Assembly: GCA_046727855.1 (NCBI GenBank)
Contig: JBKPDL010000191.1
Span: 1 to 35,051 of the forward strand
DNA from: DASPWV01 sp046727855
Lineage (GTDB): Bacteria; Acidobacteriota; Vicinamibacteria; Vicinamibacterales; UBA2999
DNA: 35,051 nt
Reading direction: 5' to 3'
Shown here: positions 7,129 through 13,828 of the stretch, one piece after another
Position numbering within the stretch: the first letter of the stretch is position 1
How the letters are laid out: each line of letters begins with the position of its first letter
Program-made: the position numbers and the translations under genes
The notes under the pieces: generated by a model
What the model was told of the DNA's origin: nothing
Seen by the model: the letters and a program-made list of their open reading frames with translations, nothing else
Database searches by the model: none

Positions 7129-7887
7129 CTACGGCAACTGCATAGGAAAGAGCCACTCCAGAACACGTCCAAAGCGATCGCCCCATGCGCGCTCGCTGTG
7201 GGTGCCGCCTTCGATTTCTTCGTAATGCAAGTCTGCGCCTTCGACCCAGCCGGCCTTCACCAAACCGGCCTTGAGTAAGCGGGCGTCTTCGAGCACGCGT
7301 CGTGCGCTGCCGGCGCCGCGACTTTCGTCCGTGCCCATGTCGACCCAGAGTTTCGGCCGCGCCGTGGCGCGCCTGACATCGCGAAGAATCGCGCGCCGAT
7401 CCCACCAGACAGAGGGCGACATCACCCCGGCTTTGCCAAACACCTGGGGGAGCGTCAACGCCAGATAGAGCGATACCAGGCCGCCGAGCGACGAGCCACC
7501 GATGCCCGTATTCGGACGATCGCTCCGCGTGCGATACGCCGCGTCAATCAGCGGTTTGACGTCGGTAACCAGGAATGTGCCATAGCGATCCGCGCCGCCT
7601 CCGCCGCGCCGTCGATCGTGCGTTGGCGTGTATTCGTTGGCGCGTTCGTTGCCCATGTGGTCGATGCCGACGATGATCAGCGGCTGAATGCGGCCGGCTT
7701 CGATTAGAGCCGTCGCGGTTTCAGCGACCCGCCAGGGCTGTCCGCCAAACGCCCTGGCTGGATCGAACAGGTTTTGCCCGTCCTGCAGGTAAAGAACTGG
7801 ATACCGTTGTTCGGCGTTCTCTTCGTAACCGGGCGGCAGGTAAACGGTGAGACTGCGGCCGCCGGGCAGTGGGGACGATTGAAGCAC
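7129..7887 (-). CDS. Alpha/beta-hydrolase esterase (esterase D / enterochelin esterase family)
   Basis: A protein of about 252 residues of the PF00756-type putative esterase family. The nucleophile elbow is GGSSLGG, the acid is probably in the WVDMGTDESR segment, and the histidine is in EGGTHSERAW near the C-terminus; LTVYLPPGYEE and PVLYLQDGQNLFD are family landmarks. The start is uncertain. The first in-frame candidate not buried in the opposite gene is the GTG at 7887; an ATG at 8148 would force a 240-base antisense overlap and an unstructured Arg-rich leader. No signal peptide is seen, so it is probably cytoplasmic. It is divergent from a second esterase whose start is only 20 bases away, and may serve the ligase cluster. 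Confidence 0.8.
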   Translation of the reverse strand: MLQSSPLPGGRSLTVYLPPGYEENAEQRYPVLYLQDGQNLFDPARAFGGQPWRVAETATALIEAGRIQPLIIVGIDHMGNERANEYTPTHDRRRGGGGADRYGTFLVTDVKPLIDAAYRTRSDRPNTGIGGSSLGGLVSLYLALTLPQVFGKAGVMSPSVWWDRRAILRDVRRATARPKLWVDMGTDESRGAGSARRVLEDARLLKAGLVKAGWVEGADLHYEEIEGGTHSERAWGDRFGRVLEWLFPMQLP

Positions 7888-7907
7888 GCAATATATATTT
7901 CTCTCAC

Positions 7908-8621
7908 ATGCATCGTCACTACGAGCGCTGGTATTCGCACGCGTTGAGCCGCGACATGGAGTTGCTGGTCTTTGGCCACACCGGGCCGCCGATGATCGTG
8001 TTTCCCTCGTCGAGGGGCGCGTTCTTCGAGTACGAGGATCGCGGCATGGTCGGCGCCGTCGCGGATAAGCTCGAGCACGGACGCTTGCAGTTGTTCTGCG
8101 TGTCTTCGGTGGATGGTGAGAGTTGGTATAACCGCCACGTGCATCCACGCCAGCGCGTCACCCGGCACCTGCAATACGAAAGTTATCTGATGAGCGATGT
8201 CGTGCCGTTTGTGCACCACGTCAATCGTCCCGGGACGATTGGCGTCACCGGCTGTAGCTTCGGGGCGTATCACGCGATGGCACTTGCGCTGCGCAAGCCA
8301 CACGTCTTTACGGCATGCGTCACCATGGGCGGGGCGTTCGACATCACGCAGTTCCTCGACGGCTATTACGATCAGGACTGCTACTTCCTGAATCCGCTGC
8401 ACTTTCTTCCGAACTTGAACGACGCGCACCATCTCGATCGATTCCGCCGGAATAAGTGGGTGCTCGTCACCGGCGAGCACGACATCTGCCGCGCCGCCAC
8501 CGAATCGTTTTCCGGCCTGCTCCACAGCAAGGGCATTCCGCACAGCCTGCATGTCTGGGGCTTCGGGTCGAAGCATGACTGGCCTGATTGGCGCCCTATG
8601 GCTGCTGCCTACCTTCCGTGA
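7908..8621 (+). CDS. Esterase-like alpha/beta-hydrolase heading the ligase cluster
   Basis: A protein of 237 residues. The ATG at 7908 gives MHRHYERWYSHALSRDMELL, the N-terminus expected for this uncharacterised esterase family (COG4947-like, from memory). The nucleophile elbow is GVTGCSFGAYHA (Ser in GCSFG), and HVWGFGSKHDWPDW supplies the terminal histidine; VTGEHDICR probably carries the acid. No signal peptide. Such proteins are often neighbours of ATP-grasp and GCS2-type ligases. By context it may hydrolyse or transfer an ester or thioester of the cluster's product. A GTG at 7869 in frame is less likely, as it would overlap the start of the divergent esterase. Confidence 0.85.
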   Translation: MHRHYERWYSHALSRDMELLVFGHTGPPMIVFPSSRGAFFEYEDRGMVGAVADKLEHGRLQLFCVSSVDGESWYNRHVHPRQRVTRHLQYESYLMSDVVPFVHHVNRPGTIGVTGCSFGAYHAMALALRKPHVFTACVTMGGAFDITQFLDGYYDQDCYFLNPLHFLPNLNDAHHLDRFRRNKWVLVTGEHDICRAATESFSGLLHSKGIPHSLHVWGFGSKHDWPDWRPMAAAYLP

Positions 8622-8627
8622 AGGTTT

Positions 8628-8787
8628 CAGGTGTCACGTCTCAGGTCTCAGGCAAGTATCAGGTTGGCACGGTGCAGGTGTCAGACATCGGATGACGAAA
8701 GCGATATGATTCCAGCATCTTGCTGATAGCTGGGACCTGATACCTGACACCGGAAATCTGATACCTGGCACCTGACACTAACACCTC
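8628..8787. repeat. Degenerate CAGGTNTCA array in inverted halves
   Basis: The gap between the esterase and the ATP-grasp gene is almost wholly short imperfect repeats. The left half (8628-8682) repeats CAGGTNTCA-like words on the plus strand; the right half (8735-8780) has the complementary ACCTGATACCTGACAC words, so the two arms could pair. The middle (8690-8730) is unrelated. A short CTCAGGTATCAGGTCA of the same kind reappears at 29045-29060. I see no convincing promoter in it. Confidence 0.7.
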
Positions 8788-8789
8788 GC

Positions 8790-9725
8790 ATGAAGCGGAT
8801 CGGCGTTCTTTTCGGGATGGAAAACACGTTTCCCGGTGCGCTTGTCGAGCGCGTCAACGGGCTCGGCGTGTCTGGAGTGGAGGCGGAGTTTGTCAAGGCG
8901 GGCGCGGTCAAAATGGCCGAACCATCCCGCTACGCGGTCATTGTCGATCGCATTTCCCACGATGTCCCGTTCTATCGCGCCTATCTGAAGAACGCCGCGC
9001 TCGACGGCGCCTACATCATCAACAACCCGTTCTGGTGGAGCGCCGACGACAAGTTTTTCAATTACTCACTGGCGACAAAGCTCGGGGTCGCGATCCCGCG
9101 CACGGCGATTCTGCCGCACAAGGAGCATCCGCCGGGCACGACGGATCGCTCGATGCGCAACCTCGAGTACCCGCTCAATTGGCAAGGCGTGTTCGAGTAC
9201 GTCGGGTTTCCTGCGTTTCTCAAGCCGTTCGACGGTGGCGGCTGGCGGGACGTGCACAAGGTGACCTCGCGCGACGACTTCTTCAAGGCCTACGATCAAA
9301 CGCGCACGCTCTGCATGACGCTGCAGGCGGCGGTGAATTTCACGGAGTACTTCCGCTGCTACGTGGTCGGGCAGGAAAAGGTGCACATCATGCCCTACGA
9401 CCCGCGCCAGCCGTTTCACCAGCGGTATGTCAAGCATCCTCCAGCGTACGATCGAGCGTTGCTCGATCGTATCGAGCTCGACGCACGCACATTGTGCCGC
9501 GCGCTCGGCTACGACTTGAACACGGTGGAGTTCGCGGTCGAGGACGGCATCCCATATGCGATCGATTTTATGAACCCTGCGCCCGACGCCGACCTGCATT
9601 CTGTCGGCGCAGCCAACTTCGAGTGGATTGTGAACGCCGTCGCGGAGCTCGCGATTCACAAGGCGACCACGCCTCAGCCCGCGCCCGAGCTGCGATGGAA
9701 TCGACTGCTGGCTGGAGCCATTTAG
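8790..9725 (+). CDS. ATP-grasp carboxylate-amine/thiol ligase, unassigned (RimK-like)
   Basis: A protein of 311 residues. The first third (MKRIGVLFGMENTFPGALVERV...SRYAVIVDRISHDVPFYRAYL) looks like a pre-ATP-grasp domain. The ATP-grasp part follows: VAIPRTAILPH, FPAFLKPFDGGGWRDVH (nucleotide-binding Lys and flexible loop), YVVGQEKVHIMPYDP, and the metal-binding strand VEFAVEDGIPYAIDFMNPAPDAD with its Asp/Asn ligands. Such enzymes activate a carboxylate as acyl phosphate and join it to an amine or thiol. The substrate is unknown. It lies 16 bases before the YbdK-type ligase, so the two are almost certainly cotranscribed and act in one pathway. Confidence 0.88.
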   Translation: MKRIGVLFGMENTFPGALVERVNGLGVSGVEAEFVKAGAVKMAEPSRYAVIVDRISHDVPFYRAYLKNAALDGAYIINNPFWWSADDKFFNYSLATKLGVAIPRTAILPHKEHPPGTTDRSMRNLEYPLNWQGVFEYVGFPAFLKPFDGGGWRDVHKVTSRDDFFKAYDQTRTLCMTLQAAVNFTEYFRCYVVGQEKVHIMPYDPRQPFHQRYVKHPPAYDRALLDRIELDARTLCRALGYDLNTVEFAVEDGIPYAIDFMNPAPDADLHSVGAANFEWIVNAVAELAIHKATTPQPAPELRWNRLLAGAI

Positions 9726-9741
9726 GCGGCTCTGACGAGCA

Positions 9742-10848
9742 ATGACACCGCCCTCCTTCACGCTGGGGATCGAAGAGGAATACCAGACGATCGATCCGGA
9801 GACCTTTGACCTTCGCTCGCACATCGGTACGGAGTTCATTGCCACTGGCAAGCGCGTGCTCAACGAAAAGGTCAAGGCAGAAATGCATCAGGCCGTCGTT
9901 GAAGTCGGCACCGGCATCTGCCGCAACATCCATGAAGCGCGCGAAGATGTGGCCAATCTGCGCCGCGAGACGATTCGTCTGGCACGCGACCACGGTCTGC
10001 TTCTTGCCGCCGGCGCCACGCATCCGTTTGCCGACTGGCGCGAGCAGGACATCTATCCCGACGAGCGCTATCGACAGGTCGTCGAGGACATGCAGCTGGT
10101 TGCGCGCTCGAATCTGATCTTCGGGCTGCACGTGCACGTGGGGATCGAGGACCGTGAAACGGCGATTCATCTCATGAATCAGATGCGCTACTTCCTGCCA
10201 CATCTGCTGGCGCTCTCCAGCAACTCGCCGTTCTGGCTTGGCATGAAGACAGGCCTCAAGTCGTACCGCACCAAGGTGTTCGACAAGTTTCCGCGCACGA
10301 ACATTCCTGACACGTTTTCGAGCTGGGCCGATTTCGACAACTTCGTCAAGCTGCTCATTCGCACCAACTGCATCGACAACGCGAAGCGCATCTGGTGGGA
10401 CATCCGGCCCCATCCCTTCTTTGCGACGCTGGAAGTGCGGATTTGCGATTTGCCGATGCGGGTGGACGAAACCCTCGCCATCACCGCCTTGATTCAAGCC
10501 ACGCTGGCAAAGCTCTACAAGTTACACTCGAGGAATCAGGCCTGGCGCACATACGGCCGCGCGCTCATCATGGAGAACAAGTGGCGTGCATCGCGCTACG
10601 GCATCGACGGCATGTTGATCGATTTCGGGCTCGAGCGCGAGCTGCCGTGCCGCGAGCTCGTCCTCGAGTACCTCGAGTTCGTCGACGATGTCGTCGACGA
10701 GCTCGACTCGCGCAAGGAAGTCGAGTACGTCCAGACGATTCTCGACCGCGGCACCGGCGCGGATCGTCAGTTGCAGGTGTTCGAGCAGACCAACGATCTC
10801 AAGAAGGTCGTCGAGTACATGATTCAGGAAACACAGGCCGGTCTTTAG
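9742..10848 (+). CDS. YbdK-family carboxylate-amine ligase (glutamate-cysteine ligase type 2)
   Basis: A protein of 368 residues matching the GCS2/YbdK family (TIGR02050-like), whose E. coli member has weak glutamate-cysteine ligase activity and whose true substrates are mostly unknown. Landmarks are the N-terminal FTLGIEEEYQTIDP (metal-binding glutamates), AAGATHPFADW, FGLHVHVGI, and WWDIRPHPFFATLEVRICD. It is full length and follows the ATP-grasp gene by 16 bases. Pairing of two different amide-forming enzymes suggests at least two successive condensations. A weak CGCCA-TTCAC-TGGCG hairpin follows the stop, with no T-run, so transcription may continue into the aminopeptidase gene. Confidence 0.92.
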   Translation: MTPPSFTLGIEEEYQTIDPETFDLRSHIGTEFIATGKRVLNEKVKAEMHQAVVEVGTGICRNIHEAREDVANLRRETIRLARDHGLLLAAGATHPFADWREQDIYPDERYRQVVEDMQLVARSNLIFGLHVHVGIEDRETAIHLMNQMRYFLPHLLALSSNSPFWLGMKTGLKSYRTKVFDKFPRTNIPDTFSSWADFDNFVKLLIRTNCIDNAKRIWWDIRPHPFFATLEVRICDLPMRVDETLAITALIQATLAKLYKLHSRNQAWRTYGRALIMENKWRASRYGIDGMLIDFGLERELPCRELVLEYLEFVDDVVDELDSRKEVEYVQTILDRGTGADRQLQVFEQTNDLKKVVEYMIQETQAGL

Positions 10849-10918
10849 CCCCCGCCATTCACTGGCGTGGCGAATCATGGCATCGAAGTGATCTGAGTGC
10901 GTTGGTGGAAAATGGGGC

Positions 10919-11950
10919 GTGAGCTCCGGGTGTAACGTGATATCGACGACTTTCGATCGGGAATTGAGTCCGGGTGCAGGCAACGCGATCCGCGTGTGCC
11001 TTGGAGTGAAACCAACCGAGCGCGTGACGGTAATTACGGACCGCGAATCCGAGGAGATTGCGGCGAGCCTGATTCACGAAATCGAGGAACACGGCGCGGC
11101 CTACGCCGCGTTCATCCTCGAAGACATCGCGCCGCGGCCGCTCGCTGGATTGCCCCCGGTCATTGCGGCGGACATGGAGCGCAGCGACGTCAGCATCCTC
11201 GCCATCCATGTGCAACCCAACGAGCTCAAGTCGCGCATGGAGCTCACCGACATTGTCAATCGCCGCCGCATGCGTCATGCGCACATGGTCAATATCACGC
11301 GCCAGATCATGCTCGAAGGAATGCGCGCCGACTATCAGCGTGTCGATCGGCTGAGCCGAAAAGTGATCGACCTGGTGAGCGTCGCGCGCGAGATTCGCGC
11401 GACCACGCCGGCGGGCAGCGACTTTCGGGCCACGCTCAACCCTCGATATCGCTGGATCAAGACCAGCGGTCTCATCAGTCCGGACAAATGGGGCAACCTT
11501 CCAGGTGGCGAAGTGTTCACCACGCCGGGAGAGGTCAACGGTAGGTTTGTGATCGACGGCGTGGTCGGCGACTACCTGTGCGAACGTTTTGGCAGTCTCG
11601 CCGATGCGCCGTTGACCGTGGTGGTCAGGAACAATCGTCTCGTGGACGCGCACTCCGACAACTCGACGCTCCGCGACGCATTCTGGAGCTACACGCACAC
11701 CGACGAAAACTCCAACCGCGTCGGCGAATTCGCCATCGGCACCAATATCGAGCTGACACACGTCATCGGCAACATCCTGCAGGACGAGAAGTTCCCCGGC
11801 ATCCACATGGCGTTTGGCAACCCCTACGGCGCGCACACCGGCGCCGACTGGTATTCCTCCACACACATCGATGTCGTCGGCACACGGTTCGACATCTGGA
11901 TCGACGAGCAGCCGATCATGAAGAACGGACGGTTTCTCATCACGGCATGA
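10919..11950 (+). CDS. M29-family (aminopeptidase T-like) metallopeptidase
   Basis: A protein of 343 residues. The start is the GTG at 10919; an in-frame stop lies at 10889, and the next ATG is deep in the protein. The C-terminal catalytic part has the M29 metal-ligand pattern: NRVGEFAIGTN (Glu), PGIHMAFGNPYGAHTGADWYSS (His and Tyr) and THIDVV (His-x-Asp). M29 enzymes release N-terminal amino acids with two divalent metals. No signal peptide, so it is cytoplasmic. It lies inside the ligase cluster, one base before the pyrophosphatase, so its job may be to trim or recycle the amide product. It could also be a general aminopeptidase that shares the operon. Confidence 0.87.
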   Translation: MSSGCNVISTTFDRELSPGAGNAIRVCLGVKPTERVTVITDRESEEIAASLIHEIEEHGAAYAAFILEDIAPRPLAGLPPVIAADMERSDVSILAIHVQPNELKSRMELTDIVNRRRMRHAHMVNITRQIMLEGMRADYQRVDRLSRKVIDLVSVAREIRATTPAGSDFRATLNPRYRWIKTSGLISPDKWGNLPGGEVFTTPGEVNGRFVIDGVVGDYLCERFGSLADAPLTVVVRNNRLVDAHSDNSTLRDAFWSYTHTDENSNRVGEFAIGTNIELTHVIGNILQDEKFPGIHMAFGNPYGAHTGADWYSSTHIDVVGTRFDIWIDEQPIMKNGRFLITA

Positions 11951-11951
11951 A

Positions 11952-12512
11952 ATGCCCACACACCCTTGGCACGACACCTACGTTGATGAAGCCGTCATCG
12001 CCGCCGCGTTTCCGGTTGTCGTCGAGATCCCGAAAGGCAGCAAGAACAAATACGAGCTAGACAAGGACACGGGTCTGCTGCGCCTCGATCGCGTGCTCTA
12101 CAGCGCCGTCTACTATCCTGCCGATTACGGCTTCATCCCGCGAACGTATTGCGACGACGGCGACCCGCTCGATGCGCTCGTGCTCGGGCAGGAGCCGTTG
12201 TACCCGCTGACTATCGTCGACGCACGGGCGATTGGCGTGATGCGCATGCGCGATGAAAAAGGCGTGGACGACAAGATCGTCGCCGTGAGCGTCCGCGATC
12301 CGGCATTTGCCGATTACGTGAACAAGGACCAGCTGCCTGTGCACGTGTTGCGTGAAGTACGGCGATTTTTCGAAGATTACAAAGCGCTCGAGAACAAGCA
12401 GGTCGTGGTCGAAGATCTGCTCGGACCCGTCGAGGCCATCGCCATCATCAATGCGGCCCTCGATCTCTATCGCCGCCTTCGCCGAGGCGAGTTGAAGAAA
12501 ACGCGGGCCTGA
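11952..12512 (+). CDS. ppa: Family I inorganic pyrophosphatase
   Basis: A protein of 186 residues that hydrolyses PPi to two phosphates in the cytoplasm. It carries the family I signature DDGDPLDALVLG and the conserved EIPKGSKNKYELDKDTG, YPADYGFIPRTYCDDGDPLD and VRDP segments that hold the Mg and PPi ligands. The start is the ATG one base after the aminopeptidase stop, so the genes are cotranscribed. Its presence between an aminopeptidase and an ATP-grasp-like gene is of interest: ATP-grasp and GCS2 ligases normally release ADP and phosphate, not PPi, so the link may be coincidental, or an AMP-forming step may exist. Confidence 0.96.
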   Translation: MPTHPWHDTYVDEAVIAAAFPVVVEIPKGSKNKYELDKDTGLLRLDRVLYSAVYYPADYGFIPRTYCDDGDPLDALVLGQEPLYPLTIVDARAIGVMRMRDEKGVDDKIVAVSVRDPAFADYVNKDQLPVHVLREVRRFFEDYKALENKQVVVEDLLGPVEAIAIINAALDLYRRLRRGELKKTRA

Positions 12513-12520
12513 AGGCGGGC

Positions 12521-13702
12521 ATGGTTTCGTCGCTGCGGCGCGCGTTCAATCAGGCCTGGACTCCTGAAAAGTACGCCGTCTTTCAGCGCGCCATTGCAGC
12601 ACGCGTCGCCGTTCCCATTGAGTTCCCTGTTTCGGAGACGCCGTGCTTCTTTCCACGCGCCCTTCTCGACCAGCTCGCAGCCACCGGCGAGGAACTCACG
12701 CGCCAGGCGTTGTCGGGTCAAGCGGCAGTGGCCGCCGAGCGCGCGGTGCCCGATCGATTCCGTGGCCCGAATCAAGGCGGCACACCGGCCTTCGTGCAGG
12801 TTGATTTTGGTCTGACCCGCGACGACCGTGGCGACCTCGGGCCGCGACTCGTTGAGTTGCAGGCGTTTCCGAGCTTGTACGGTTTTCAGCCCGCGCTGGC
12901 GGATGCATATCAAGCCGCGTTCGACCTGCCGCCGACGCTCGAGCCGCACCTCGATCGTCTCTCGCGCGACGCCTACCTGGAGGTTCTCGGCACGGCGATT
13001 CTCGGCGGCCACGATCCGGCTGAAGTTGTGTTGATGGAGATCGATCCGGCGCGCCAGAAGACGCTTCCGGATTTTCAGATGACCGCACGGTTCTGGGGCG
13101 TGCGCACGATCGACACGTCGGAGGTCATCAAACGAGAGGGCTCGCTCTTTTATCGCCGGGACGGGAAGCTCGTTCGCATCCGGCGTGTGTACAACCGCGT
13201 GATTCCGGACGAGCTCGAGCGCAGACAGATCGCGTTGCCGTTCGATTATCGCGATGATCTCGATGTCGAATGGGGAGGACACCCGGCCTGGTATTTCCGC
13301 GTCAGCAAGTTCTCCATTCCGTGGCTGCGCCATGCGGCGGTACCCAGGACCTGGTTTCTGCATGAGGTCAGCGATTTGCCCCTGCCACGTGAACGGCTGC
13401 TGCTGAAACCGCTCTTCTCGTTCGCGGGCGGCGGGATCCTGTTTGCGCCGACCGACGAACAGCTGCGCGCCATCTCGGCCGGCCAGCGCGATCAATACAT
13501 CCTTCAAGAGCGCATCTCGTTTGAGCCCGTAATCGACACGCCTGCCGGACCGACGCAAGCGGAAATCCGCATCATGTATGTCTGGACCGATCGTCTGCGG
13601 CCGGTGCTCGCGCTCGTGCGCATGGGCCGGGGCACGATGATGGGCGTCGATCACAACAAAGGCTTGCGCTGGGTGGGGGCATCGGCCGCGTTCGCGGCGT
13701 AG
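12521..13702 (+). CDS. Uncharacterised protein, probable ATP-grasp-like ligase
   Basis: A protein of 393 residues, not a family I can name. Segments resembling ATP-grasp enzymes are LVELQAFPSLYGFQ (the ELQ of circularly permuted ATP-grasp ligases such as glutathionylspermidine synthase), RLLLKPLFSFAGGGILFAP (a nucleotide-binding Lys followed by a Gly loop) and YILQERISFEPVIDT...AEIRIMYVW near the C-terminus. The order, with ELQ before the KP..GGG motif, is compatible with a permuted fold. No signal peptide or membrane segment. It begins 8 bases after ppa and ends the cluster; a third amide-forming step is the simplest inference. A seed alignment or structure prediction would decide. Confidence 0.65.
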   Translation: MVSSLRRAFNQAWTPEKYAVFQRAIAARVAVPIEFPVSETPCFFPRALLDQLAATGEELTRQALSGQAAVAAERAVPDRFRGPNQGGTPAFVQVDFGLTRDDRGDLGPRLVELQAFPSLYGFQPALADAYQAAFDLPPTLEPHLDRLSRDAYLEVLGTAILGGHDPAEVVLMEIDPARQKTLPDFQMTARFWGVRTIDTSEVIKREGSLFYRRDGKLVRIRRVYNRVIPDELERRQIALPFDYRDDLDVEWGGHPAWYFRVSKFSIPWLRHAAVPRTWFLHEVSDLPLPRERLLLKPLFSFAGGGILFAPTDEQLRAISAGQRDQYILQERISFEPVIDTPAGPTQAEIRIMYVWTDRLRPVLALVRMGRGTMMGVDHNKGLRWVGASAAFAA

Positions 13703-13723
13703 GTCGCCGGACCCATTCCTCCG

Positions 13724-13800
13724 GTGCCGCGCGGCCCCACAGGTCCGCGATCCGGCTCACCCCCAACCCCTGTAGCGCGGACCTTCAGGTCCGCGATCCG
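13724..13800 (+). repeat. Dispersed palindromic repeat, copies C1 (decayed) and C2
   Basis: Two head-to-tail copies end the ligase cluster. C1 (13724-13755) keeps the right arm AGGTCCGCGATCCG but has a changed left arm (GCCGCGCGG). C2 (13771-13800) is intact, GTAGCGCGGACC-TTCA-GGTCCGCG then ATCCG. A -10-like TAGAAT (13802-13807) abuts C2 and may serve the next gene. Confidence 0.7.
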
Positions 13801-13828
13801 ATAGAATTCGCTGTTCCGAGGAGGTTCC

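Noticed and set aside
7888..7907. TATATATATT as a promoter -10 for both divergent esterases
   Set aside because: It would place transcription starts inside the coding regions, at or after the start codons.
7704..8576. 290-residue minus-strand frame across both esterases
   Set aside because: It overlaps two genes with clear catalytic motifs and has none itself.
10859..11977. 372-residue minus-strand frame
   Set aside because: Antisense to the M29 aminopeptidase, whose metal ligands are intact; no motif of its own.
12467..13654. 395-residue minus-strand frame
   Set aside because: Antisense to the ATP-grasp-like gene, no ribosome-binding site or domain; composition typical of a shadow frame.
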